Assembly: GCA_964504195.1 (NCBI GenBank)
Contig: CAZDDI010000025.1
Span: 1-54,984, forward strand
Length of the DNA stretch: 54,984 nt
Direction of reading: 5' to 3'
Source of the DNA: CAZDDI01 sp964504195
GTDB lineage: Bacteria > Chloroflexota > Anaerolineae > B4-G1 > SLSP01
Position numbers and translations under genes: made by a program. The notes under the pieces are model-generated. The model was not told the DNA's origin. It was given only the letters and a program-made list of their open reading frames with translations, and ran no database searches. Below are positions 8,897 to 16,036 of the stretch, in pieces; position 1 is the first letter of the stretch, and each line of letters begins with the position of its first letter.

Positions 8897-10039
8897 TCAG
8901 TTGGATTGTAACACGTGGCGATAGAGCGCCGCCGTACGCGCTGCTGTGGCATCCCAGGTAAAAGCGGCAACGCGGGCTAGCCCGCGTTGCCGCAGTTGTG
9001 CGCACATCGGGGCGTCGGTGAGCAGGCGGTGCAAGCCATCTGCTATCGCGGCTTCATCTTCGGCGGGGACAGTCAGTGCAGAATCTTGTGCTACTTCGCA
9101 AAGTGCCCCTGCCTGACTAATCAGTGTCGGGGTGCCGCAGGCCAATGCTTCCACAACCGGTAGTCCGAAGCCTTCATAGTGTGAAACGTAGGCGAAAGCT
9201 GTGGCCGCATTGTACCACAAGGTTTGTTGTTCAGCCGGTACATAGCCTGGAAAATGTACCCGTGCTTCTAATTCCAGGCGAGATACCTCGGCGAAAAGGT
9301 CTTCATAGTACCAGCCTTTGCCGCCGGCTAATACCAGATGCACGTGGGGGTCGTGCAGGCGGGCAAATGCGCGTACCAGCGTCACGAGATTCTTGCGCGG
9401 TTCGAGTGTCCCCATGAAGAGGATGAAACGCTCCGGCAACAGATACTCGCTACGGAATGCTTCCACCTGTTCGTGTGGCAGCGGTTGAAAGCGTTGTGCC
9501 ACGCCATCGGGGATGACATGTACGCGTTCGGCGGGGGCACCCAGATGCACCTTAATCTCGTCAGCAATAGCTTGTGAGCCGGTGATGATTGCTGCTGCGC
9601 GTCGGCAGGTCGCGCGCGTCATCGTATTTAGGTAAAGGCGGTTGGCGGGGCGGAACAAGGTTGGATAATGGAGGAAGCTCAGATCGTGGATATTAACCAC
9701 TTGCGGGCAGGCGGAGACCCATGGGCCAACGTAAGCAGGCAAGTGTAGTAGATCAACTTTTCGGCGACGCAACACGCCCGGCAATACCAGCTGTTCCCAC
9801 AAGATGCGGCTGACCGGGCGGGAGGTGGAGAAACGCGAGCGGCGCACCGGGAGGGGTGTTTGGTCCGGCAACTGTCCGTGCCGCCCCAGTAATACTAGGT
9901 ATTGCATAGCATCCAGCGCGGCGGGCAAATGGCGCAGCAGGTTGATGATATAGGCATAAATGCCGGCGCTGCGGTAAGAAGCATCGCCGGCAACCAACTG
10001 GGCATTTAAGGCAACTAAGGGCATCGCACGCATTTTCAT
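8897..10039 (-). CDS. GT4-type glycosyltransferase
   Basis: 380 residues. The N-terminal acceptor half includes a glycine-free loop LNAQLVAGDASYRSAGIYAY. The C-terminal donor half has GTLEPRKNL, LAGGKGW and the EX7E signature HYEGFGLPVVEALACGTP, diagnostic of retaining GT-B family 4 enzymes. It likely adds a sugar to the lipid-linked precursor made by the neighbouring sugar-1-phosphate transferase. No strong Shine-Dalgarno precedes the start; an internal ATG two codons later is an alternative. Confidence 0.9.
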   Translation of the reverse strand: MKMRAMPLVALNAQLVAGDASYRSAGIYAYIINLLRHLPAALDAMQYLVLLGRHGQLPDQTPLPVRRSRFSTSRPVSRILWEQLVLPGVLRRRKVDLLHLPAYVGPWVSACPQVVNIHDLSFLHYPTLFRPANRLYLNTMTRATCRRAAAIITGSQAIADEIKVHLGAPAERVHVIPDGVAQRFQPLPHEQVEAFRSEYLLPERFILFMGTLEPRKNLVTLVRAFARLHDPHVHLVLAGGKGWYYEDLFAEVSRLELEARVHFPGYVPAEQQTLWYNAATAFAYVSHYEGFGLPVVEALACGTPTLISQAGALCEVAQDSALTVPAEDEAAIADGLHRLLTDAPMCAQLRQRGLARVAAFTWDATAARTAALYRHVLQSN

Positions 10040-10277
10040 ATCAATGGCTTGATCTCATTATAATCCGCTTTGTAAGAATGACAAAACCTTTGAGCACCTA
10101 TCCGAAAATTTATGAAGGTGCGGGTTATGCTTGTTGAAACCGCTGCCGGGTCTCGACCGCTTCGGCCAATGGCGGGGTTTTCGGTGCTATTTATTGCACC
10201 GGAAAAAGAGCGTAGAGTTGCGTTCTCCCCTGTAGCGTCTATAATCAGCAATTACGCGGTTGTTGTTTGGGCCACCG

Positions 10278-10381
10278 GCTCAAAGTGAATTTGGCGGCTA
10301 AAGCCGCTAAAAAAGGAGTGTTTTTCGTGGGTGGGTTATGCCCGCCCACGAAAAACACTCTTAAAAAATCACTTTTTGAGC
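10278..10381. repeat. Nested hairpin element
   Basis: The outer arms are GCTCAAAGTGA (10278-10288) and TCACTTTTTGAGC (10369-10381). Inside lie a small GCGGC-TAAA-GCCGC hairpin (10294-10307) and a 20-bp stem, 10316-10335 with 10341-10360, broken only by one T-G pair and closed by TTATG. The inner arms start GAGTGTTTTTCGTGGG. The resemblance to 45412-45450 (arms GAGTTTTTGTGCGG) suggests one family. It may act as a transcription barrier or as a non-autonomous mobile repeat. Confidence 0.7.
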
Positions 10382-10419
10382 TTAAAGATCGTTCGATGGA
10401 ACAAACCGCGTAACTACTG

Positions 10420-10425
10420 TATAAT
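10420..10425 (+). promoter_or_regulatory. Candidate -10 box for the zinc-ribbon gene
   Basis: TATAAT preceded directly by TG, 20 bases upstream of the 10446 start and followed by GGAGG (10432-10436). No good -35 hexamer is visible. Confidence 0.4.
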
Positions 10426-10445
10426 GTGGGTGGAGGCGTACTAAT

Positions 10446-10742
10446 ATGAGAGCAATTCGCAATGCCAGCATCCGCGAACTGGCGTCAGCAATTTATGAGT
10501 TGGAGGGGCATGTTGCGCAGGGGGTGTTAAAGCGCGGCGAAGACGGTATGTGGTTGGTTGGCTCGACCCCGTTGTTGGAGTGGCTGGCGCGTTACGAAGG
10601 ACAAGAAATCATGGTGGGCCTGTTGGAGCTCCACCGGGATGCGCAAATGGAGCGTAAAACTTGCATGACTTGTGGGCGTGACTATGTGGGTGTAGCTTGT
10701 CCCACTTGTCGTGAGGCTCGCATTCGGTTGCGTGGGCGCTGA
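10446..10742 (+). CDS. Small protein with C-terminal zinc ribbon, function unknown
   Basis: 98 residues with a good ribosome site (GGAGG nine bases upstream). The N-terminal two thirds is predicted mostly helical. The C-terminus carries a treble-type pair CMTCG...CPTC with eight or nine residues between the cysteine pairs, followed by an arginine-rich end (REARIRLRGR), suggesting zinc and nucleic-acid binding. A strong terminator follows it, so it is a single-gene unit between the two exopolysaccharide operons. I do not recognise the family. Confidence 0.7.
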   Translation: MRAIRNASIRELASAIYELEGHVAQGVLKRGEDGMWLVGSTPLLEWLARYEGQEIMVGLLELHRDAQMERKTCMTCGRDYVGVACPTCREARIRLRGR

Positions 10743-10761
10743 TATTTTGGCGCTATTTTTC

Positions 10762-10788
10762 AAGAGGAGCGCTACGCTCCTCTTTTTT
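10762..10788 (+). terminator. Rho-independent terminator after the zinc-ribbon gene
   Basis: Stem AGAGGAGCG / CGCTCCTCT with a CTA loop, followed directly by a T run. Confidence 0.85.
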
Positions 10789-10796
10789 GCGCTCGG

Positions 10797-10824
10797 TTGC
10801 GCGTCTTCTGTTCAATGGTACAAT
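10797..10824 (+). promoter_or_regulatory. Promoter for the Wzz/CpsD operon
   Basis: TTGCGC (10797-10802), 16-base spacer, TACAAT (10819-10824). The same TTG-x3/16/TACAAT form precedes three other transcripts in the window. Confidence 0.5.
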
Positions 10825-10845
10825 TTTGCTGTTGGCTAGTGCAAG

Positions 10846-10914
10846 AAATCAGATTTCACCACGGAAAATACAGCGATAATCTATAAAAATCTCCGTGGTT
10901 TCTGTGCTGAAATC
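10846..10914. repeat. Microrepeat inverted repeat in the Wzz leader
   Basis: GATTTCACCACGGA ... TCCGTGGTTTCTGTGCTGAAATC forms an imperfect hairpin ending just before the ribosome site (GGAGG at 10920) of the Wzz-like gene. It may fold in the leader RNA. Confidence 0.5.
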
Positions 10915-10930
10915 CTTATGGAGGTAGCGT

Positions 10931-11605
10931 GTGAAAGTTCAAGACTACATTCGCGTCCTGCGACAGCGCGGGTGGATCATTCTGGCGACAGCGGCTATTG
11001 CCGCTGTTAGTGCTTTCGGCTTTAGTCTCGTCCAGATACCTGTATACCGCGCCAGCGTGCAGGTGCTCATTGAGCCGGCACGTCCCGATTACGGTTTGAC
11101 GCAATCGGCTAAAATTATGTTGCGCTCCTATGTGGCCGCGATGTGGACGACTGACCGGGCTACTCAGGTCATCGAGCGGCAAGAACTCTACACCACGCCG
11201 CAGGATCTCAAGGGCAATGTCATCATTGCCTCGGACGATTCGCGGATGCTGATCCAGATTGACGTGGATCGCAGTGACGGTGAGGAGGCCAAACGTATCG
11301 CCCATGAGTGGGCGCGTGTCATGGTGGAGTGGCGTGATAGCCAGAACCAGCTGCAGCGAAAAGAAGATCGCGTCTATGCAACGATTTTGGAAGAGCCGAC
11401 CTATCGGTTGTTACGCCCGCGCAAGTTCATCAATACTGCTGCGGGGGGCATTTTTGGGTTGGTGATGGGGACGCTGTTGATCTTCGTGCTGGAGTGGTTG
11501 GCCGCCGGCATTATCCACCGTCCCCAAGATATGGAAGAGCTGGGGCTTACGGTTGTCGGTGTCATTCCGCCGGCGGCATTGGCCCACAAAAGAGGAGAGA
11601 GCTAA
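10931..11605 (+). CDS. Wzz/YveK-type polysaccharide co-polymerase
   Basis: 224 residues starting at GTG with GGAGG six bases upstream. It has the typical plan: a short cytoplasmic start (YIRVLRQRGW), membrane helix 1 at about 16-35, a periplasmic/extracellular domain of about 130 residues with a coiled part near EWARVMVEWRDSQNQLQRKED, and membrane helix 2 at about 166-190. A proline-containing motif PRKFINTAAGG marks the second helix, as in Wzz proteins. Such proteins set polymer length and pair with a BY-kinase encoded downstream. The stop overlaps the next start (TAATG), indicating translational coupling with the CpsD-like gene. Confidence 0.85.
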   Translation: MKVQDYIRVLRQRGWIILATAAIAAVSAFGFSLVQIPVYRASVQVLIEPARPDYGLTQSAKIMLRSYVAAMWTTDRATQVIERQELYTTPQDLKGNVIIASDDSRMLIQIDVDRSDGEEAKRIAHEWARVMVEWRDSQNQLQRKEDRVYATILEEPTYRLLRPRKFINTAAGGIFGLVMGTLLIFVLEWLAAGIIHRPQDMEELGLTVVGVIPPAALAHKRGES

Positions 11606-12261
11606 TGGATACCATGCAGTTGGTTACGCTTGCTGATCCCCGTTCCGCTGCTGCGGAAGCTTACCGCGCGCTGCGGATCAATTTGGCCTATACCAGCCTT
11701 GATAAAGCGTTGGAGCTATTGGTAGTTTCTTCTCCAGGGCCGGAAGCAGCCAAGCCTTTCGTGGCGGCTAATCTTGCCGTAGTGATGGCGCAGGCCGGGC
11801 AGCGGGTGGCGCTGGTGGATGCAGACCTACGGCGTCCGCGTTTGCATGCACTCTTCGGGTTGCCGCAAGAGCCAGGGCTTACCTCGCTGATGTTGAGTGA
11901 GGCTGCCGTGAGCGAGCCGCAGCTGCTGGAAACCGGCGTGCCGGGTGTCTCGTTGTTGCCGGCGGGTGCGCAGCCGCCGAACCCGGCAGACATCCTCGGC
12001 TCGCAGAAGATGGAGCAATTGTTGCGCGCACTCAAAGCCCAGGCTGATGTGGTCATTCTCGACTCGCCGCCGGTGAACGTGGCCGTGGATGCGGCGGTGC
12101 TGGCGACCAAGACGGATGGGCTGTTACTGACGGTGCGCTATGGCTACTCCCGGCGGGATCACGTCGCGCAGGCCCAGGAGACGCTGGAGCGTTTCCGGGT
12201 GCGCTTGCTGGGTGCGGTTTTTGTAGATGCGCCGGAGGGCGGATTGGTGCAGGGATATTAA
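11605..12261 (+). CDS. CpsD/CapB-like ATPase with degenerate Walker A (probable pseudo-BY-kinase)
   Basis: 218 residues starting in the TAATG overlap with the Wzz gene. A longer in-frame extension upstream to 11494 lies inside the Wzz gene and is rejected. The fold is that of bacterial tyrosine kinases of the CpsD/MinD group: the AYRALRINL entry motif, Walker A' LVDADLRRP (D72, D74), PNPADILGS and Walker B VVILDSPP (D153). The Walker A, however, reads SSPGPEAAKPF where the family has S-x-G-P-x-G-K-S/T: both loop glycines are Glu47 and Ala49, Lys50 remains, and the Ser/Thr pair is Pro51-Phe52. ATP binding is unlikely. The tyrosine cluster at the C-terminus is also absent; only one Tyr ends the protein. 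A structural adaptor of the co-polymerase is plausible. Confidence 0.85.
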   Translation: MDTMQLVTLADPRSAAAEAYRALRINLAYTSLDKALELLVVSSPGPEAAKPFVAANLAVVMAQAGQRVALVDADLRRPRLHALFGLPQEPGLTSLMLSEAAVSEPQLLETGVPGVSLLPAGAQPPNPADILGSQKMEQLLRALKAQADVVILDSPPVNVAVDAAVLATKTDGLLLTVRYGYSRRDHVAQAQETLERFRVRLLGAVFVDAPEGGLVQGY

Positions 12262-12288
12262 CGTAAAACGTGCAACTACTCAGCTTTT

Positions 12289-12386
12289 GTCATTGCGAGC
12301 CGTCTGCGGCGAAGCAATCTCAACCATAGACGAGATTGCGCCGTTCGGAGACGCACGGATGTTGCGGATACGCGCCTCGCAATGAT
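12289..12386. repeat. CATTGCGAG-type palindromic repeat
   Basis: An imperfect palindrome bounded by TGTCATTGCGAG and CTCGCAATGATA, with inner arms GAAGCAATCTC / GAGATTGC. Repeats bearing CATTGCGAG...GCAATCTC are common dispersed elements in many bacterial genomes. This copy separates the CpsD-like gene from the nucleotidyltransferase gene. Confidence 0.7.
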
Positions 12387-12437
12387 AGGTAGAGAGTGGT
12401 AGTTACGTGAATTGCTCATACACACGGAGGTCGCTAC

Positions 12438-13505
12438 ATGAAAGGTCTCATTCTCAGTGGCGGTAAAGGAACGCGATTGTACCCGCTTACCTATACCAGC
12501 GCCAAGCAATTGATTCCGGTCGCCAACAAGCCGGTGTTGTTCCGCGTAATCGAAGCCATACGCGCTGCCGGCATTGAAGATATCGGCATTGTTGTAGGCG
12601 ATACGGCGGAGGAGATCAAGGCTGCTGTGCGGCGCGGTAACAAGTGGGGTGTCAACATCACCTATATCCCTCAAGATGCACCGCTGGGCCTGGCCCATGC
12701 CGTCAAAATCAGCCGGGACTTTCTGGGCGATGATCGCTTCGTTATGTTTCTGGGCGACAACGTCATCCAGGGCGGTATCTCGCCGCTGATCCGGCAGTTT
12801 GCTGATTCGGACTGGAACAGCCAAATCGTTCTTAAAGAAGTGGCGCAGCCTCAGCATTACGGCGTTGCGGAACTGAACGATCAGGGGCAGATTGTGCAAC
12901 TAATCGAAAAGCCTAAGAACCCACCTTCCAATCTAGCCCTGGTGGGGATTTACATGTTCGATCACCACGTTTTTGAGGCGGTTAATGCCATCAATCCCTC
13001 GTGGCGCGGCGAGCTGGAGATCACTGATGCCATTCAATGGCTGGTGACCAATGGCCTGCGCGTCTTCCCGTATGTGCATCGTGGCTGGTGGATTGATACC
13101 GGGCAGCCGGGTGATATGCTCGACGCTAACAGTCTGGTCTTGGAGGAACTGACGCCCGTGTGTGAGGGGTATATTGACCGCGACTCCGAAGTGGACGGGC
13201 GGGTGACGGTGGAGAAGGGCGCAGAGATCATCAACAGCGTAATTCGTGGCCCGGCCATCATTGGCGAAAATACGCGCATTATCAATTCCTATGTTGGGCC
13301 GTTTACCTCGATTTACCACGATTGCGTAGTGCAGGAGAGCGAGATCGAACGTTCCATCGTGTTGGAGCATTCCACTATTGAGGCGCTCCCGGCTCGCGTA
13401 CAGGATAGCCTTATCGGGCGGCATGTTGTGCTGCGCCGCTCGCCCTTCCGCCCTAAGGCGCTCAAACTCACCCTGGGCGATCATAGCCAGGTGGGACTAT
13501 TGTAG
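12438..13505 (+). CDS. Glucose-1-phosphate thymidylyltransferase, long form with left-handed beta-helix
   Basis: 355 residues with GGAGG upstream. The N-terminal nucleotidyltransferase domain begins MKGLILSGGKGTRLYPLT, the dTTP-binding signature, followed by SAKQLIPVANKP. GDN (about 111-113) provides a metal-binding aspartate, and the WRGELEITDAIQ and GWWIDTGQPGD segments are typical. From about residue 240 to the end the hexapeptide pattern of a left-handed beta helix is visible (INSVIRGPAIIGENTRI...). This long form matches GraD/StrD-type enzymes making dTDP-glucose for deoxysugar pathways. It fits precursor supply for the polysaccharide locus; RmlB, C and D are not in the window. Confidence 0.9.
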   Translation: MKGLILSGGKGTRLYPLTYTSAKQLIPVANKPVLFRVIEAIRAAGIEDIGIVVGDTAEEIKAAVRRGNKWGVNITYIPQDAPLGLAHAVKISRDFLGDDRFVMFLGDNVIQGGISPLIRQFADSDWNSQIVLKEVAQPQHYGVAELNDQGQIVQLIEKPKNPPSNLALVGIYMFDHHVFEAVNAINPSWRGELEITDAIQWLVTNGLRVFPYVHRGWWIDTGQPGDMLDANSLVLEELTPVCEGYIDRDSEVDGRVTVEKGAEIINSVIRGPAIIGENTRIINSYVGPFTSIYHDCVVQESEIERSIVLEHSTIEALPARVQDSLIGRHVVLRRSPFRPKALKLTLGDHSQVGLL

Positions 13506-13647
13506 CGGTTGGTAATTCCAGTAGTTATTGCTGAGCTGTATTAAAATCTTGCTTGAGTCTGCCGAAACCTGTGCCGGGACTGATAGTTTCAACCATGACG
13601 GAATTTCCTCGAACAGGGACATCGCGTGTGAAGGATTGTGGTATCGT

Positions 13648-13992
13648 ATGAGCGCATACTTGCGGATGGTCGTGTTGGAATTGATTGTGCTGGTGGAAGC
13701 TTGCGGCGTCATCGTTGTTTTGTTAGGGGTTGGTAAAACCATCGTGCTATACTTGCGGGATTTCTTTCGGCATTTACCTTCGCGGCGAATATCTCTATTG
13801 CGCTTACAGTTAGGGCAAAGCATGGTAATGGGGTTGGAATTCCAAGTTGCAGCGGATATACTCAGGACTACCCTTTCACCTAACTGGAATGATGTTTTGT
13901 TGTTGTCGGCAATTATCGCATTGCGCACTGTGCTAAACTTTCTGTTGGAACGGGAAATGCACATTCTCGAAGTCAATAGTTGCGTGACATAA
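13648..13992 (+). CDS. DUF1622 family small membrane protein
   Basis: 114 residues from ATG 13648, with AAGGA about 12 bases upstream. The open frame reaches back to 13528, but those 40 residues do not resemble the family. A first membrane helix is at about 6-30 (VVLELIVLVEACGVIVVLLGV), then a basic loop (RRISLLRLQLGQSM), the conserved GLEFQVAADILRT motif, and a second helix (LLLSAIIALRTVLNFLLEREM). The pattern is characteristic of DUF1622, whose role is unknown. Expected in the cytoplasmic membrane. Confidence 0.75.
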   Translation: MSAYLRMVVLELIVLVEACGVIVVLLGVGKTIVLYLRDFFRHLPSRRISLLRLQLGQSMVMGLEFQVAADILRTTLSPNWNDVLLLSAIIALRTVLNFLLEREMHILEVNSCVT

Positions 13993-14055
13993 TTTACACA
14001 TAGTTTGATCAGAGCATAGAGAGGCTGTGTAGTATCCCCGCTGCTTTTTCGGCGC

Positions 14056-14083
14056 TTGACAGCCAAGACCTTTATGATACAAT
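14056..14083 (+). promoter_or_regulatory. Promoter of the tRNA-Glu gene
   Basis: TTGACA (14056-14061), 16-base spacer, TACAAT (14078-14083), ten bases before the mature tRNA. Confidence 0.75.
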
Positions 14084-14093
14084 ACTTCTCGCT

Positions 14094-14170
14094 GCCCCCA
14101 TCGTCTAGGCTGGTCAGGACACAGGCCTTTCAAGCCTGGTACAAGGGTTCGAATCCCTTTGGGGGCACCA
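14094..14170 (+). tRNA. tRNA-Glu (anticodon TTC)
   Basis: The acceptor stem GCCCCCA pairs with TGGGGGC. The anticodon arm is CAGGC-CTTTCAA-GCCTG with anticodon TTC, and the T arm is AAGGG-TTCGAAT-CCCTT. The 3' CCA is encoded (14168-14170). Monocistronic: promoter directly upstream, terminator directly downstream. Confidence 0.95.
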
Positions 14171-14174
14171 ATTA

Positions 14175-14212
14175 CCCGCGCTTACCGAAACGGTAAGCGC
14201 GGGTTTGTGTTT
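14175..14212 (+). terminator. Terminator of tRNA-Glu
   Basis: A perfect 13-bp stem, CCCGCGCTTACCG / CGGTAAGCGCGGG with AAA loop, followed by TTTGTGTTTGT. It also serves as a barrier for the convergent GyrI-like gene. Confidence 0.85.
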
Positions 14213-14286
14213 GTCACGCCCTATGCTGCCCGTTCCCTCGCGTGAATTTACGCGAATTCTCCGGCTGCAAGGTCCTGCTCCAGGCC

Positions 14287-14760
14287 CTATTCCGCAATCG
14301 GCAAATACAGCTCAAGCACAAAATCCTGCCCTGCGTTTTCCACGCGCAAGTGTTTCTCCATCCACTGGTGGTGGGCCTCCTTGTACACGCTATCCTCGCG
14401 CCAGGTGACGAGCTGTTGCCAGGTTGCCGGGATGGTTTGATACGCATCGCCTCGCACCTCGCACCGCGTTACTGCGTACAGCCCGCCGGGGAAATCCTTG
14501 ATTTCCATATCACCTTCAGCGCTTATCTCTGGGCCGACCTCCAGCCAATACTCGTAGCCGTAGTTTGTGCTGCCAGGTGCGGGGTTAGGATTGTTGAACC
14601 CGAAGATGCGATGCGTCTCCGCGAAATCCAGCAGTCCTCGCGGCTCGGCCCAGAGGGCCAGCTTTTGCCAGGCCAGCTCCTCCGGCCCTTCCCCGAATCC
14701 GTGAAAACTCGCGACACGCAATGGCTCCAGTTTAACGATACGCACTTCAAACTTACTCAT
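14287..14760 (-). CDS. GyrI-like small-molecule-binding domain protein
   Basis: 157 residues from ATG 14760, preceded by AAAGGAG. It opens with KFEVRIVKLEPLRVASFHGFG, the first strand of GyrI-like/AraC effector-binding folds. YGYEYWLEVGPE and the later FPGGLYAVTRCEV...W follow the second half of the pseudo-duplicated SHS2 fold, ending in DFVLELYLPI. Stand-alone members bind or hydrolyse small hydrophobic molecules. It diverges from a WYL-type regulator across a shared palindrome, so it is probably the target of that regulator. Confidence 0.82.
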   Translation of the reverse strand: MSKFEVRIVKLEPLRVASFHGFGEGPEELAWQKLALWAEPRGLLDFAETHRIFGFNNPNPAPGSTNYGYEYWLEVGPEISAEGDMEIKDFPGGLYAVTRCEVRGDAYQTIPATWQQLVTWREDSVYKEAHHQWMEKHLRVENAGQDFVLELYLPIAE

Positions 14761-14833
14761 ATCACACACTCCTTTTGTGAAATTCTGACGCGCCAGATGC
14801 ATCAGGGTTATGTTCTTATTCTACGTGAGTACC

Positions 14834-14850
14834 CTGACATCTAGTGTCAG
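14834..14850. promoter_or_regulatory. Candidate operator of the WYL regulator
   Basis: The inverted repeat CTGACA-TCTAG-TGTCAG sits midway between the divergent GyrI-like and WYL regulator genes. It overlaps the -35 position for the TATAAT at 14860-14865, so binding would repress or tune the regulator's own promoter. Confidence 0.55.
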
Positions 14851-14859
14851 TGTTTGTGA

Positions 14860-14865
14860 TATAAT
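14860..14865 (+). promoter_or_regulatory. -10 box of the WYL regulator gene
   Basis: TATAAT with the palindrome just upstream occupying the -35 region. The distance to the start at 14941 is about 75 bases. Confidence 0.5.
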
Positions 14866-14940
14866 GGAGAATGTGCGGTCAAGTTTGCCTGGTTGCCGCT
14901 ACGTAATGGTTCAATGCTGATTTGCTGATTTGGGGGAGCT

Positions 14941-15942
14941 ATGCGCGCTGACCGATTGTTATCTTTGCTGATGTTGTTACAGGCACGCGGGAAACTTTCC
15001 GCGCGTCTGCTGGCGCGTGAGTTGGAAGTCTCCGAGCGGACGATTTACCGCGACATTGAGGCGTTGGGTATGGCCGGCATCCCGGTCTATGGCGAGCCAG
15101 GGCGCGAGGGGGGCTACGCCCTGGTGGATAGCTATCGCACCAGCCTCACGGGGCTTTCGGAGGGCGAGGTGCGCGCGTTGTTCATGCTGAGCATCCCCGC
15201 GCCGCTGGCCGAGCTGGGATTGAGTCAACCGCTCAAGGCGGCGTTGCTCAAGCTCTCTGCTGCACTGCCGGCCGCGCGTCGCCAGGATGAAGCGCTTGTT
15301 CGCCAACGCTTCTACCTGGATTCGACCTGGTGGGAGCGGGATGAAGGCGCTGTGCCGCACCTTCACCTGCTCCAACAGGCGATTTGGGAGGATCGTAAGG
15401 TGCAACTGCACTATCATCCGCCTTTCGCGCTCGAAATCGTGCGCGTGGTGGCGCCTTATGGGCTGGTCGCTAAGGGAGGTGCGTGGTATCTCGTCTATGC
15501 TATCCATGAGCGTGTGGCGGCACGCCGCATCGCCGAGCTGCTGGATGTGCGTCTCACGGCGGAGACTTTTGCCCGTCCGGCAGACTTCGACCTGGCGGCG
15601 TTCTGGCAGGCGTGGTGCGCGGAGCGACAAGAGGAGCGTGGTCGTTACGCGGTGCGCGTCCGCGTAGCGCCGGAGATGTTGCCAGAAGTGCTGCGCCGCT
15701 TTGGGGAGCGTGTGCGTGAGCAACTGGCAGCCACCTCTTCGCCCGATGCGCAGGATTGGCAGCCCCTCACCTTGTCGTTCGACTCGTTCGAGCAGGCTCG
15801 CGGCTGGATTTTGGGGCTAGGTGGTGCCATCGAAGTGCTTACGCCGCTGCCGTTACGCTTAAGCGTGGCCGATTTCGTCCGGCAGACCGCGGGATTGTAC
15901 GAGGCTGTGAATTCCAAGGCGCTGTTAGCTAATTGTACTTGA
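14941..15942 (+). CDS. YafY/PafC-type transcription regulator (HTH plus WYL domain)
   Basis: 333 residues with GGGGGAG upstream. An N-terminal HTH_11 helix-turn-helix (about 1-60, LLSLLMLLQARGKLSARLLA then ELEVSERTIYRDIEAL) is followed by a linker and a WYL domain from about residue 145 (VRVVAPYGLVAKGGAWYLVY), including the arginine/histidine side that senses ligands in this family, and a C-terminal WCX region. Such regulators often control an adjacent detoxification or small-molecule-binding gene, which fits the divergent GyrI-like gene and the palindrome between them. Length is normal. Confidence 0.9.
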   Translation: MRADRLLSLLMLLQARGKLSARLLARELEVSERTIYRDIEALGMAGIPVYGEPGREGGYALVDSYRTSLTGLSEGEVRALFMLSIPAPLAELGLSQPLKAALLKLSAALPAARRQDEALVRQRFYLDSTWWERDEGAVPHLHLLQQAIWEDRKVQLHYHPPFALEIVRVVAPYGLVAKGGAWYLVYAIHERVAARRIAELLDVRLTAETFARPADFDLAAFWQAWCAERQEERGRYAVRVRVAPEMLPEVLRRFGERVREQLAATSSPDAQDWQPLTLSFDSFEQARGWILGLGGAIEVLTPLPLRLSVADFVRQTAGLYEAVNSKALLANCT

Positions 15943-15955
15943 CGATTTCTTGACT

Positions 15956-15983
15956 TTGCCGCTAATCTGCCTAGCTGTACAAT
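15956..15983 (+). promoter_or_regulatory. Promoter of the orphan BMP lipoprotein gene
   Basis: TTGCCG (15956-15961), 16-base spacer, TACAAT (15978-15983). It predicts a leader of about 45 bases before the start at 16037. Confidence 0.5.
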
Positions 15984-16036
15984 GAAGGAGCAGCAGTGTG
16001 CTGTGAAAATCCATTCAAATCAAAGGGAGGTTATAG

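Larger units (their letters stand above)
10040..10445. repeat. Intergenic region with two dispersed repeat elements
   Basis: 406 bases without a gene, between divergent operons. It contains a TCCGAAAATT-ended element at 10101-10184, related to 51255-51359, and a nested hairpin element at 10278-10381. A TATAAT hexamer at 10420-10425 precedes the next gene. Confidence 0.6.

Noticed and set aside
13528..13647. N-terminal extension of the DUF1622 protein
   Set aside because: The additional 40 residues are unlike the family, and the internal ATG at 13648 begins the conserved helix.
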